Notes: generated from the letters alone by a model not told the origin. Shown: positions 8,352 through 17,153, counted from the stretch's first letter. The stretch is DNA of 64,000 bases from Nocardia vinacea NBRC 16497 (GCF_000308835.1 NZ_BAGN01000006.1:1-64000); one strand, 5' to 3'. Numbers and translations are program-made.

Positions 8352-9735
8352 GCGTGTCCACAAGGCTCTCCTCATTGCCAACTGGGATTTCCCGCGCGAC
8401 CCGGATCAGTTGCCGCCGTTGAGCGGACCGAGTGAAGATGCCAGGCAACTGCGTGACGTGCTGATCAGTCAGCGCACGGGTTTGCACGATCCTCAGCACG
8501 TGGAGATTCTCGCGAATCGGACCCGCGGTGCGGTGCTCCGGCGGATCGAGGACTTCTTCCAGGACGCCGATCCCGATGATCAACTGCTGCTGTACTACAG
8601 CGGGCACGGCAAGCTCAATCTGTTCGACGAGCTCCACCTTTGTGCCGCTGATACCACGGCCGATCGATTGGTGTCGAGTGCGATCGGTACGAGCGCGATA
8701 AGCACCATTGTGGACGCCTCTCCGGCTGGCGCCAAGATCCTCATACTGGACTGCTGCTATTCCGGGAGCTTCAAAGGCGGCGAGAACATGCCGGGCAGGC
8801 TCGCGGGTGAGGGACGGTTCGTGTTGACCGCGTCCCGCGGTGCCGAGCTTGCCCCGGATGCCGGGAAAGACGAAACAACCAGTCCCTTCACCGGATTCCT
8901 GATCGAGGCGTTGGCGGCCGAGGCCGAGGACAGTGATGGCGACGGGTACCTGTCCATCGAGGATGTATACACCTATGTGTCCGACAGAATGCGTCGGCGA
9001 CAGCTTTCTCGTCCCCAACGCAGCTTTGCCGCTGCGGTTGACGTGATCGCGCTTGCCAAGACTCCGTCGGCTGCGGGGCCGGGGTCGGCTCGCACCTCAG
9101 CGCTGGTCAGCCGGCCGCGCCCGTTGCTGGGAGTCTCTCTCGCGGTGCGGGAAGAAGTTGAACGAGGACGCGCGGCAGAGCGATCGGGGCAGTTGTGGGT
9201 TGCGCGCGAGGCATACAAACGGGCGGTGGACAGCAACGCTGGTGACTGGAGTGCCTTGGCGGCCGATCTACTGGGCGTCATTTTGCACGCCGACGGCGAC
9301 ATTGCTGGAGCGAAGTCGGCCTACAACTACGTTGTCGCATCGGGACATCCGGAGTGGGCGCCGCGCGCAGCGGTACGCCTCGGTGAGCTGGCTGTCGCGA
9401 CCGGAGCACTCGACGATGCGGAAACCGCGTTCCGGCAAGCGCTGCGCGCCTCGCACTCGACCTGGTCGCCGGCTGCGGCCAACCATCTCGCTGATCTTCT
9501 CGCTGAGCGGGGCGAAACGCAGGCGGCACGGGAGTTATACGAACAGGCTGCCCGCAGCGGGCATCCCGAGTGGGCTCCTCGCGCCCTCGTCATGCTCGGT
9601 ACTTTGCTGGCCGGTGACGGTGAGTTCATGGCTGCGAAGGCGTCATATCGCCGCGCGGTCCTGGCCGATAGCCGAGCGTGGACGAGCGAAGCGCTCGCTA
9701 AACTCCGCGACCTCGAAAACCCTTCGGCGCCATGA
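8344..9735 (+). CDS. Caspase-family (C14) peptidase with TPR repeats
   Basis: The start is ATG 8344, overlapping the EACC1-like stop. The N-terminal 240 or so residues are a caspase-like domain: KALLIANWDFP strand, catalytic His88 in YYSGHGK, catalytic Cys138 in LDCCYSGSF, and the acidic LYLSIEDVYTYV-like region further on. After a linker come four or five TPR-like repeats of about 34-36 residues (VAREAYKRAVDSNAGDW, GDIAGAKSAYNYVVASGHPEW, GALDDAETAFRQAL, GETQAARELYEQAARSGHPEW). Such proteases act as self-destruct effectors or toxin-activating proteases in bacterial conflict systems. The TPR region likely binds a partner. Both catalytic residues are intact, so it should be active. Confidence 0.85.
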   Translation: MGERVHKALLIANWDFPRDPDQLPPLSGPSEDARQLRDVLISQRTGLHDPQHVEILANRTRGAVLRRIEDFFQDADPDDQLLLYYSGHGKLNLFDELHLCAADTTADRLVSSAIGTSAISTIVDASPAGAKILILDCCYSGSFKGGENMPGRLAGEGRFVLTASRGAELAPDAGKDETTSPFTGFLIEALAAEAEDSDGDGYLSIEDVYTYVSDRMRRRQLSRPQRSFAAAVDVIALAKTPSAAGPGSARTSALVSRPRPLLGVSLAVREEVERGRAAERSGQLWVAREAYKRAVDSNAGDWSALAADLLGVILHADGDIAGAKSAYNYVVASGHPEWAPRAAVRLGELAVATGALDDAETAFRQALRASHSTWSPAAANHLADLLAERGETQAARELYEQAARSGHPEWAPRALVMLGTLLAGDGEFMAAKASYRRAVLADSRAWTSEALAKLRDLENPSAP

Positions 9736-9781
9736 CAAGGGAGACGCCATCGTTCCGGCATCAGCATAGGTCGTCGCCAAC

Positions 9782-9813
9782 CGCGTTGTATTCGGCAACG
9801 GCGTGGTTGTAGC
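9782..9813 (-). repeat. Relic of a T7SS toxin segment (32-bp copy of 11513-11544)
   Basis: These 32 bases are identical to 11513-11544 in the ADPRT toxin gene. On the minus strand the copy reads IRYNHAVAEYNA, matching IGYNHAVAEYNA of the toxin, and the local frame stops soon after at about 9762. The 9,736-9,956 stretch around it holds no intact gene. It looks like the last remnant of a paralogous toxin gene downstream of the present cassette. Confidence 0.6.
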
Positions 9814-9956
9814 GGATCTGGCGTTCCTCGCGCCGCGTGGCCGGGGCCTGGTGGTCCGGCTCGGGCCGGCGGTGACGCTGGGCACGCTGTCGTGGCCGGG
9901 GTTCGTGCCGGACGAGGTGGCTGGGGCGCCGCCACGGTCGCCCTGGTCAGGACGCG

Positions 9957-9982
9957 AAAACGGCGGGCCGAACGGCCCGCCG
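9957..9982 (-). terminator. Rho-independent terminator of the toxin cassette
   Basis: A perfect 9-bp GC stem (CGGCGGGCC / GGCCCGCCG) with a 4-base loop lies 26 bases beyond the stop at 10008. Read on the minus strand it is followed by TTTT. It would end transcription of the WXG100-toxin-immunity operon. Confidence 0.75.
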
Positions 9983-10007
9983 TGCTGTTCTCGGCGCTGA
10001 TTTCGGC

Positions 10008-10322
10008 TCAGTTGCCGGGGTTGGCGTCGCGGTCGTGGCTGGTGGGGTGGCCGTCCTTGTCGTACCACTGGCCGTTCGTGTCGCGGGTCCAGCCTTCGAA
10101 TTCGGTGCCGATCAGGCTGTCGACCCCCCAGCGTTCCCCCAGGCCGAGTGAGGGGGACCGTGCAGGTTCGGGTGGGGCATTGCGGCGTTTCTCGTTGAAT
10201 GCGGCGAGTATCTCGCGATTGCGCGCCCGTTCTTCATCAGAAGGGATCAAGCCTCGCGCTTCCGATTCCTCGCGACTGTAGAAGGTGAAGCGGCCTACTT
10301 TTTCCGATTCCGGTTCCGGCAT
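10008..10322 (-). CDS. Small charged protein after ADPRT toxin, possible immunity protein
   Basis: The protein has 104 residues and is hydrophilic, with VGRFTFYSREESEARGLIPSDEERARNREILAAF and an aromatic C-terminal part (FEGWTRDTNGQWYDKDGHPTSHDRD). No family is recognised. It starts 12 bases after the toxin stop and ends just before the terminator, so it is the last gene of the cassette. That position is the usual place for an immunity gene. The role is inferred from position alone. Confidence 0.5.
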   Translation of the reverse strand: MPEPESEKVGRFTFYSREESEARGLIPSDEERARNREILAAFNEKRRNAPPEPARSPSLGLGERWGVDSLIGTEFEGWTRDTNGQWYDKDGHPTSHDRDANPGN

Positions 10323-10333
10323 GGGTGTGTCTC

Positions 10334-11797
10334 CTATCGTTCGGTCAGCGTGATAATGGTGCGACCCGTTTGCGGATCGGTCACTTTGCTCTCGCAGTAG
10401 AATTCGGTACCCGTTTTGAACATGACTTCGTCGGGAGTCCCGCCGTAGTCGTGGACTTGCCGCCCACTCTTGCTCACTATCTGGAATTCGGTGTTCGTGG
10501 TGTTGGTCATGAGCTCGTTACCGCCGCGACTGGAACTGTTCATGAACCCGTTCACCGGTCCCGCTTCTCCGGGCTGGAATCGCGCGAGTTCCTCGGGCGT
10601 CATCTGAATATTCCGGGTCACCGGACCTTGGTACGGGGGCAACTTGTCCAACGCGGCATTGATCCGGAGAGCTTCCGCCTGCTGATCGGCGGTGAGGTTC
10701 CCTTCACGCAGCCCGCGAATCAGGTCCCGGCTGGGGCCGCGGGTCAGCATCCATCGTTCCTCGTTGGACATCTCACCGGTGAACTGTGTCGGTGCCGTTT
10801 TCGGCTCCACCTTCGGCGTCGCCTTGGCCTTCAAGTCCTTGATGCGTTTCAGTTCTTTCGCATGTTTGGCAAGGGTTTGTTCGGATTTCACTCCTTTTGC
10901 GATGGCCCGGTTGGCCTTGAACGCATCGATGAGCGCGCGGATCGGGCGCGCGAATCGGGCGGCGATGGCCACGACACGCGCGCTGGCCACGGCGGCGCCG
11001 ATACCGAAGGTCACCACGCTTGCCGCGATGGCGATTGCGACGGTGATGAGCAGCTCTTTGAGGAGCTCTTCGCCCAGGTCCTCGAGGACCTTTTTCATGT
11101 TTTCGCGCAGCTCGACCAGGCCGTCGTGGTGGTCTTTCGCGCTGGCGGACAGTTCATAGAATGCGGCGGTGGTGGTCAGGGCGGCGTCACGCAGGGCGCG
11201 CAGATCTTCATCGATGTGTTCGTATTCGGGGCTGACAATCGCCTCGAACGACCAGGCGACCCGTTCCAACTCCCCCGCCATCTTTGCCACCGGTCCGGCG
11301 TCGGCAATCTTGGTCCAGGTGTCGGCGGCGCGTGCGAGTAGATCGACATTGCCGTCCGGGATGGTGATCCCGATGGCTTCGGCCAGTTTCACACCGCCGT
11401 CTATGAGCCCTTGGCCGGGTCCTCCGGCGCTCGGCAGCGGCACCCGGCACAGATATGCCACGGGGCCAGGGGTGGCCGGTTTATCCGGTGCCGGGGTGTC
11501 GGTGCCGACCGTCGCGTTGTATTCGGCAACGGCGTGGTTGTAGCCGATTTCCAGCAACACGCACCCGTAGGCGTGCACCGCTTCGGCGAGGTCATTGGAC
11601 ATGTCCAATAGCTCTTCTGCGCGCATGTCGTAGGTCTTGGCCCATTTCTTGGCCTCGTCGTACGACCCGGTCATGGCGTGGCATTGGTTGAGGGTCGGCC
11701 AGAACGAATCAACGGAGGCGAACCAGTCGGAGGCCAGAGAGACGAGCTTGTTACCGGCGTCGTAGTAGACGCTGGTGTCGACATCGAGAACGGTCAC
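10334..11797 (-). CDS. T7SS polymorphic toxin with C-terminal ADP-ribosyltransferase domain
   Basis: The start is GTG 11797, which overlaps the stop of the upstream WXG100 gene (GTGA); the frame further upstream is poor. The protein is 487 residues. An N-terminal helical T7SS-like region (VLDVDTSVYYDAGNKLVSLASDWFASVDSFW) is followed by an alanine-rich hydrophobic stretch near 240-285 and a basic linker. The C-terminus resembles ADP-ribosyltransferase exoenzymes: NAALDKLPPYQGPVTRNI (R), GFMNSSS (STS-like), and GTPDEVMFKTGTEFY with a catalytic-type Glu. The exact R-S-E triad needs modelling. The target is unknown. Two ADP-ribosylglycohydrolases lie within 5 kb. Confidence 0.7.
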   Translation of the reverse strand: MTVLDVDTSVYYDAGNKLVSLASDWFASVDSFWPTLNQCHAMTGSYDEAKKWAKTYDMRAEELLDMSNDLAEAVHAYGCVLLEIGYNHAVAEYNATVGTDTPAPDKPATPGPVAYLCRVPLPSAGGPGQGLIDGGVKLAEAIGITIPDGNVDLLARAADTWTKIADAGPVAKMAGELERVAWSFEAIVSPEYEHIDEDLRALRDAALTTTAAFYELSASAKDHHDGLVELRENMKKVLEDLGEELLKELLITVAIAIAASVVTFGIGAAVASARVVAIAARFARPIRALIDAFKANRAIAKGVKSEQTLAKHAKELKRIKDLKAKATPKVEPKTAPTQFTGEMSNEERWMLTRGPSRDLIRGLREGNLTADQQAEALRINAALDKLPPYQGPVTRNIQMTPEELARFQPGEAGPVNGFMNSSSRGGNELMTNTTNTEFQIVSKSGRQVHDYGGTPDEVMFKTGTEFYCESKVTDPQTGRTIITLTER

Positions 11798-12084
11798 GCG
11801 CGGCCCAGGGTGCGCAGGTTGGCCGTGACAGCGTCGCCGTAGGCGGTGTGCGCGGTGCGGGCTGCGGCCTGCATGGCCTCGATTCCTTCCCGAACCTCCT
11901 GCGCCGCAGTAGCCCATTCCCGGTGCGCTTCGGCTTGCTTGTCGGCGGCGTGGCCGTTCCAGCTCTGTTGCATCACGGCCATGCGTTCATCGATCTCGCG
12001 TAGAGATTCCCGTAGGAAATCGTTCAGTCCACCGATGCGGGCGGTTACGTCGTCCAGGTGGTCGAGATCGACCTGATACCTCAT
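11794..12084 (-). CDS. WXG100-family protein
   Basis: The start is ATG 12084 (MRYQVDLDHLDDVTARIGG), giving 96 residues, the normal size. It forms the expected helical hairpin with SWNGHAADKQAEAH as the W-x-G turn. It is coupled to the toxin by a GTGA overlap and follows a second WXG100 gene by 35 bases. It probably pairs with that protein as an export partner of the toxin. Confidence 0.8.
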   Translation of the reverse strand: MRYQVDLDHLDDVTARIGGLNDFLRESLREIDERMAVMQQSWNGHAADKQAEAHREWATAAQEVREGIEAMQAAARTAHTAYGDAVTANLRTLGRA

Positions 12085-12118
12085 GTGCCACAGTCCTGTT
12101 CGGTTACGGCGGAACCAG

Positions 12119-12451
12119 CTACGGGAGATCCAGCGAGGATTGCCGCAGCCCGGTGGCGTTGGCAGTATCGGTGCCGGTGTATTCGACACCTACCACACCG
12201 AGCAGCTCAGCCATGGTGTTCAGGGCCTCGAGCACCTGCAAGGCGCCGTCGCGGGTCTCCTCCCACCCCGTCGAATAGGCGGTGGCCGCAGTGCCTTTCC
12301 AGCTCGACATCAGCCCCTGCACGTCTGCGTCGGCCGAGCGCACACCGTTGACGAGAGTTTGCGCGGTCCGCTGCACATACTGTCCGGCATCGGAAACATG
12401 TTCGGGCACAATCGCAAATGGTGAGCCGGTGGTTGATGAACCTTCAGCCAT
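12119..12451 (-). CDS. WXG100-family T7SS target
   Basis: The protein has 110 residues with a hairpin around SSWKGTAATAYSTGWEE (W-K-G turn) and a YTGTD sequence near the C-terminus that fits the YxxxD/E secretion motif. It is the first gene of the four-gene minus-strand cassette. A partner WXG100 protein and an ADPRT toxin follow. Confidence 0.8.
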   Translation of the reverse strand: MAEGSSTTGSPFAIVPEHVSDAGQYVQRTAQTLVNGVRSADADVQGLMSSWKGTAATAYSTGWEETRDGALQVLEALNTMAELLGVVGVEYTGTDTANATGLRQSSLDLP

Positions 12452-12572
12452 GCACGTTCTCTCAGTCGTCGGTCGGTGTTGGTCTCAGTAGGTTAGACGC
12501 GAACCACGCACGTTCGGTTCCATCAGAGACCTCTCGATCCGAACCACGCATCGGTGGTCACTCGTGAACAAG

Positions 12573-12857
12573 CTAGTCGCCGGATAGGACGACAACTCCG
12601 GTGGTCTGAATCCTCAAGGGCGGTCGTGGATGTCGGTTCGTCGCCGCGAGCGCGCGGATGAGGACGTTGACGAGTTTGCGTTGTTCTCGGTCCAGGAATG
12701 CTGCGAATGCTGCTTCCGGGTTGGCGGGGTGTATGCCTCGTCGAGTTCGAGCGCGATACTGGACCGGTGCGCGACATCGCGCACGTTGCGCTTCAGGGCT
12801 CGAGCGGCGGCGGCGTGGATGGTGTCGATCGAGGACGTGCTCGGGGTTGTCGATCAA
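12573..12857 (-). pseudogene. Degenerate small ORF, copy 1 of a duplicated unknown gene
   Basis: The frame reads from TTG 12857 (IDNPEHVLDRHH...) to a conserved C-terminal block EQRKLVNVLIRALAATNRHPRPPLRIQT. The same block recurs at 14,650-14,750, where the middle of the two proteins differs by frame, so at least one copy carries indels. The family is unknown. Bases 12,452-12,572 show nothing convincing. Confidence 0.4.
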
Positions 12858-12874
12858 CCGGCTGACCGTGGTCA

Positions 12875-13015
12875 GGAATCAGGACGACATCAGTCCGGTG
12901 CGCGTCGCTGTCATCGTCACGGTGATGGCCAGCCCTGATGTGACGGCCTTGTACGGCCATTGCCTCGGCCGGTTACATCTGGCGTGGCGGACCAGGCCGG
13001 GTTGGTTCGCAGGTG
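12875..13015. repeat. 140-bp dispersed repeat, copy A
   Basis: This segment matches 43311-43449 over most of its length, sharing for example GACGACATCAG, GGTGCGCGTCGC and GGTGATGGCCAGCC. In the other copy its end overlaps the last codons of a DHFR-like gene, so copy A carries a ghost of that 3' end. Confidence 0.65.
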
Positions 13016-13019
13016 CTCA

Positions 13020-13623
13020 CTGCAACGGTGACGGCGGTCCTGGCAGCCACGAGCCGCTGTTCGAACATGTTCGGGTAGGCGGTCGGATCCCGACCCGGGG
13101 CGGGCATCTGGTGTTTCTGGAAACTGAGACCTGCCGCCGCCTATTGGGTCGGCTCGATGCCGCGTGGCCGATGCCGATGCGGAAGAGCGGGGCACTGCGC
13201 GATCGGGTCGCCGCGCATCGGGCGGCGCGGACCCTGCTCGGTCGAATTCTCGAGTACGGCGAACGGCTGTCGGCGACGGATAACACGTTGCGCCGCACCG
13301 GTTTTTCGGTGCCCGACGGGGCGAAGTCGGATGAGGTGGCTCACCTTCTCGAAGCGTTCGCTGGGGTGGAGGCGGAGCTCGCGTGGCAGCAGACCAAGAT
13401 GCCCCTGGCTCACCTCACCGACCAGCTCGACACCTGGTGTCGTGATTCCCGGGCACCCAGCAATTTGCGCGAACTGGCCGAGCGTTCGCGGAAAGTCTGC
13501 CGAGGACGATGGAGACCAGCCGCGGTAGAGCGTTGGCTGAATTTCCTGGCCGCGCATGCCGAGTCCGATCCCGGGGCGCCTGGGCACGAATGCGATGACA
13601 GGCGGCGGATACTGGCCGGTCAA
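13020..13623 (+). pseudogene. Coding-like remnant, unknown protein
   Basis: The plus frame reads a natural-looking helical sequence (LVFLETETCRRLLGRLDAAWP, LLGRILEYGERLSATDNTLRR, DEVAHLLEAFAGVEAELAWQQ, LAERSRKVCRGRWRPAAVERWLNFLAAH). The frame has no sensible start because it joins directly to the dispersed repeat, and it then runs antisense through the DraG gene. I interpret it as a 5'-truncated, 3'-fused remnant with no known family. Confidence 0.35.
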
Positions 13624-13629
13624 TCGTGG

Positions 13630-14607
13630 TCATCTCGAAGATGCGCCGGACAGCCATCGTCGAGCGCGGCCGAATACAGAATTCTTGCGTCCACGTGTTC
13701 GATCGATCGAGTTGCACCAGCGGGGCAACGCCTCTCGTGCGGCAAGCCATGTCTGGGGTATCCCAACGATCGGGCCCGGGCGGTTGCCGGTGTAGGCGGC
13801 GACGATCCCGCCGACGATGGCGCTGGTGGTGTCGATATCTCCGTCTGCCGCAATACATGTGGCGACTGCAGCCGGGTAGTCGTCCAGATATGTTGCCGCG
13901 ACCCACATTGTGAACGGCACCGTGTTCTGTGCGGTGACCAGGGATCCGTTGCCGAGTTCGTTCGCGGCTTCGGTGGCGGGGGCTCCGAGCAGGGTGCGGG
14001 CGCGGCGGATCAGCCGGGTCGTGTCACTGTGGTCGAGGTGGTCCAGGACGCTGGTGATGAATTCGGTTGGTGTGGGCCGTGTCCCGTTCAGGCGGGCATG
14101 TGCGGCGTGGGCTGCGGCGAGTGCAACCGCGACGGCACCGGTGACCCCTTCGGCATGCAGATGCGTCACCTGGGCCGACCGGACCGCTTCGGCGACAACC
14201 TTTTCCGGATCGCCGGCATAAAAGGCACCCAACGGGGCAACCCGCATGGCCGCACCGTTGCCACAGGAACCCTCGTCACCGAACGCGGCTGCGGCCGCCT
14301 TGCGCCAATGCACGCCATCGCGGACTCGGCGCAAGGTGCCGACCGTGGCGAAGCCGTAGTCACGGGCCGGGTCGAAGCGTCGCGCGAAAGCGGTGGCAAG
14401 CCGATCCTGGTCGATCCCGCCGCGACTGCTCAGCTCGGTAACCACTGAGCAGGCCATCTCGGTGTCGTCGGTCCACCCCCACGGTCCGGCAGGAAGATTA
14501 CCTGCCCGAAGATCTGCGATGGATCGGCGCATGATCGGGAACTGCTGGCCCAAAGCGTCCCCCACGGACAGTCCATCCAAAGAATCAAGCATCAAGTCGA
14601 CATGCAT
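13630..14607 (-). CDS. ADP-ribosylglycohydrolase (DraG/MacroD-like ARH family)
   Basis: The start is ATG 14607 (MHVDLMLDSLDGLSVGDALGQQF), giving 325 residues. Metal-binding ARH signatures are present: GLSVGDALG near the N-terminus, WGWTDDTEMA, and GDIDTTSAIVGGIVAAY near the C-terminus. These coordinate the two Mg ions that help cleave ADP-ribose from proteins or nucleic acid. The frame is open further upstream into a degenerate ORF, but homology begins here. Near an ADP-ribosyltransferase toxin cassette, it is a candidate enzymatic antidote. Confidence 0.85.
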   Translation of the reverse strand: MHVDLMLDSLDGLSVGDALGQQFPIMRRSIADLRAGNLPAGPWGWTDDTEMACSVVTELSSRGGIDQDRLATAFARRFDPARDYGFATVGTLRRVRDGVHWRKAAAAAFGDEGSCGNGAAMRVAPLGAFYAGDPEKVVAEAVRSAQVTHLHAEGVTGAVAVALAAAHAAHARLNGTRPTPTEFITSVLDHLDHSDTTRLIRRARTLLGAPATEAANELGNGSLVTAQNTVPFTMWVAATYLDDYPAAVATCIAADGDIDTTSAIVGGIVAAYTGNRPGPIVGIPQTWLAAREALPRWCNSIDRTRGRKNSVFGRARRWLSGASSR

Positions 14608-14609
14608 TG

Positions 14610-14901
14610 CGTCTGATGATAGCCAAGGGGAAGACGATCTACGCGGATGGCGAATGTGTGTCTGAATCTTCAACGGCGGCCGTGGATGTCGGTTCGACGC
14701 TGCAAGGGCGCGGATGAGTTCGGTGACGTGTTTGCGTTGCTCGCGCCCAGGAGAGCTGCTTCCGGTTGGCGGGGTGTGTGGCTCGTCGAGTTCGAGCGCG
14801 ATTCCGGCCCCGTGCGCCACATCGCGCACATCGAGCTTCAAGGCTTGGATACAGCGCGAATGACGTCGATCGAGGACGGGGTACTCGGGGTTGTCGATCA
14901 T
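14610..14901 (-). pseudogene. Degenerate small ORF, copy 2, fused in frame to DraG
   Basis: From ATG 14901 (MIDNPEYPVLDRRHS...) the frame reaches REQRKHVTELIRALAASNRHPRPPLKIQT, the same C-terminal block as the copy at 12573-12857. No stop separates it from the DraG start. At the DNA level the two copies look homologous through about 260 bases. It is likely a duplicated gene that lost its stop; translation as an N-terminal extension of DraG is possible but improbable. Bases 14,902-15,154 hold no gene. Confidence 0.4.
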
Positions 14902-15154
14902 TTTCTCATTTCTTGCGCCCCTGAGTCTCCTCAACAGGATTTGCCTGGTACGGCAGGGCAGCCGGTTGGCTTTAGGCCGGGTGAGCGGTCTGTGGGGCAA
15001 GGCGGACGACGCGGTCCCTGCCGCATCAAGCCAGGTCAGACCATGCCCAGACGTCGGCTCCGGCGCCATCCTCTTGCCGTCCGAATCGGAATTCGTCTGG
15101 CGATCTCCGAGAACCAGCAGACCAGTCACGTGAACCAACGAACGACCCTTACGG

Positions 15155-16228
15155 TCACTCGTCGAAGGGGTACCGGTCGTGTAACGCGGACCGGTCGCCG
15201 ACAAAGTAGTTCAGGACGAGGTCGTCAGCGACTTGGATCAGCACATCGCGACCCTCGACTACGGATGCCCACTCCATCGGCAGCCCGGACACACCCTGGG
15301 CGGCACCGATCAGGTTGCCGGCGACCGCACCGGTGGAATCGGAGTCACCGGAATGATTCACCGACAACAGCAGTGCTGCGCGCACATCGCCGGTCCGGAC
15401 CGCGTACAGGGCGCAGTACACCGCGATGGCCAGGCACTCTTCTGCGATCCACCCCGCGCCGACCTGCTCGACCGTTTCAGCGGTCGCCACGCCCTCGGAC
15501 AGTTCGACAGCGCGGGTCAGCGCCGCGATGGTTTCCGCACCTGCGCGGAATGCCGCGAGTTGAGTAATGGTTTGCTGCACGGCAATCGGCAGTTCGACAC
15601 CGCTGACAACACGATCGATCAGTGCCGCGAACGCACCCGCGGCGAGGTATCCCGTGGGATGCCCGTGGGTCAATTGCGCGCTCCGAGCGGCCGTGGTGAA
15701 TGCGAGATCACCGCCCGCTCCGGCCAGTCCGAACGGTGCCGACCGCATTACTGTGCCGCAACCTTTCGAGCCCGGATTCACCGGACCGGGTTCGTCGAGC
15801 ATGCCTGGGGCGAGATACCCCAGTGTCTGCTTGTTCAGCCCGGACATACAGGCATTCCCCGGTGCCCGCGCCGCATACAGAAACGGCTGACTCGCCAGCC
15901 AGCCATCACTGTCTGGTACGGGAGCATCCGGTGTCTGGGTCTGCAACCAGCGCAGATACGCCTTCCGCAGCGCCGGCACCGGGTCGACACCCGGAACGGA
16001 CCGCAACAGACCCTCCGCAGTGAACAACGTCATCTGGGTGTCATCGGTAATCTGCTGCGGCGCACCCGCGTCGTGCTGAGGCAGAAAGCCCTGCACGCCC
16101 TCGGCTCCGTACCGCTGGCGAATCTGCGCTAGTTGCAAGAATTCGATAGGCCATCCGAGCGCGTCACCAATCGCCCCACCCAGCAGTGAGCCGCGGACTC
16201 GGTCGAAGACCAGCGTGTAATCACCCAC
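15155..16228 (-). CDS. ADP-ribosylglycohydrolase, second paralogue
   Basis: The protein has 357 residues and begins MGDYTLVFDRVRGSLLGGAIGDALGWPIEF. ARH motifs are complete: GAIGDALG, QITDDTQMTLFTAEGLL and NHSGDSDSTGAVAGNLIGAA. It is only distantly similar to the DraG gene downstream, so the pair is not a recent duplication. It hydrolyses ADP-ribose linkages if active. The tandem presence of two such enzymes beside a T7SS ADPRT toxin suggests defence against ADP-ribosylation. Confidence 0.9.
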   Translation of the reverse strand: MGDYTLVFDRVRGSLLGGAIGDALGWPIEFLQLAQIRQRYGAEGVQGFLPQHDAGAPQQITDDTQMTLFTAEGLLRSVPGVDPVPALRKAYLRWLQTQTPDAPVPDSDGWLASQPFLYAARAPGNACMSGLNKQTLGYLAPGMLDEPGPVNPGSKGCGTVMRSAPFGLAGAGGDLAFTTAARSAQLTHGHPTGYLAAGAFAALIDRVVSGVELPIAVQQTITQLAAFRAGAETIAALTRAVELSEGVATAETVEQVGAGWIAEECLAIAVYCALYAVRTGDVRAALLLSVNHSGDSDSTGAVAGNLIGAAQGVSGLPMEWASVVEGRDVLIQVADDLVLNYFVGDRSALHDRYPFDE

Positions 16229-16337
16229 GGGACACCATCATTGCGCATGCGGGCGGCACAAACTGCACCCAGCCACACCCGAAACCCCGGACAGCCCTTG
16301 CCCGTGCGACGGTGTGACCGTCAGCAGGCGCAAAAGG

Positions 16338-17153
16338 TCATGGAAATTCACGGACTTCGACAACGTCGAAGCCGACGGACCGGGCGGCGGTTTCGAACAT
16401 TTCCTGCCACTGGTCCACGTCGGTGCTGTCTATCAGAACATCGGGCATGACCTCTACGCTGATGGACCACCGGTTTTCACCGTCGCGCCACAGCTTGGCC
16501 AGCACCGAGGCATCCCCGTCGGCGCCGAGTTCACGTGCACCGAATTGCATGTCATCCGGGTCATGGAGACGGCCGCGGCGGCTCAGGCTGAGCGTGTCAC
16601 GCAACTGTTCCAGTTGATCGTGGTCGAGTTCTCCTGAAAGGATCAGCAGCAACCGGCGTTTCGGCCTGACCGGGAGTTTCGGGTCTGTCGCCGATGTCGG
16701 CTCATCCTCGGTTGGCGTCAGCCCCAGCAGGGGAAGGGCAAGGTCGGCGTTGCCTTTGTTCTCGTTCCATGCCTTGTAGGTCAACTGCGCCGGGGTAGCG
16801 ATCCCGAACGCATCCCGTAAACCGGACGCGATCATCGTCGCCAGCCTGCGATAGTCGGCCCGTAGCGCGGGCCACGCCACGTTGTAGGACCAGTTGTAGC
16901 TGTCGCGCCCGACAGGCGGCTGCCAGCCCAGATCAGCGATGTGCTGAAGGCCCGCGGCATCGGCTCGCACCTCGGGGTCCAGCATGCCGGGGCCAGGTAG
17001 TTCGGCGCACAGCTCGGTATCGGTTTGATAGAACTGCGCATACCGGCGTCGGTCCGAGTTCGGTACAGCCTCCCTGATAGACACAACCGCGCCGGCAGGC
17101 AGCGACCCCAACTGGGCGGCCAATTGATCCGTGAATTCGTCCCAGCCGGTCAT
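16338..17153 (-). CDS. TY-Chap-like (Tir-chaperone/YbjN-type) protein, three-domain
   Basis: The protein has 271 residues. The N-terminal part (MTGWDEFTDQLAAQLGSLPAGAVVSI... ELGW-type LADLGWQPP, WNENKGNADLALPLLGL) matches proteins annotated TY-Chap N-terminal. The C-terminal part (RRLLLILSGELDHDQLEQLRDTLSLSR ... WQEMFETAARSVGFDVVEV) is a separate alpha/beta domain that recurs in the gene at 19649. Such chaperone-like proteins cluster with secreted toxins in actinobacteria. Its ATG overlaps the stop of the DUF6301-like gene (ATGA), so the pair is co-translated. Family naming is from memory. Confidence 0.6.
   Translation of the reverse strand: MTGWDEFTDQLAAQLGSLPAGAVVSIREAVPNSDRRRYAQFYQTDTELCAELPGPGMLDPEVRADAAGLQHIADLGWQPPVGRDSYNWSYNVAWPALRADYRRLATMIASGLRDAFGIATPAQLTYKAWNENKGNADLALPLLGLTPTEDEPTSATDPKLPVRPKRRLLLILSGELDHDQLEQLRDTLSLSRRGRLHDPDDMQFGARELGADGDASVLAKLWRDGENRWSISVEVMPDVLIDSTDVDQWQEMFETAARSVGFDVVEVREFP

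Noticed and set aside
13624..14448. Plus-strand continuation of the 12.7-14.4 kb frame
   Set aside because: It lies opposite the DraG gene, which has all ARH metal motifs; the plus frame is only its shadow.
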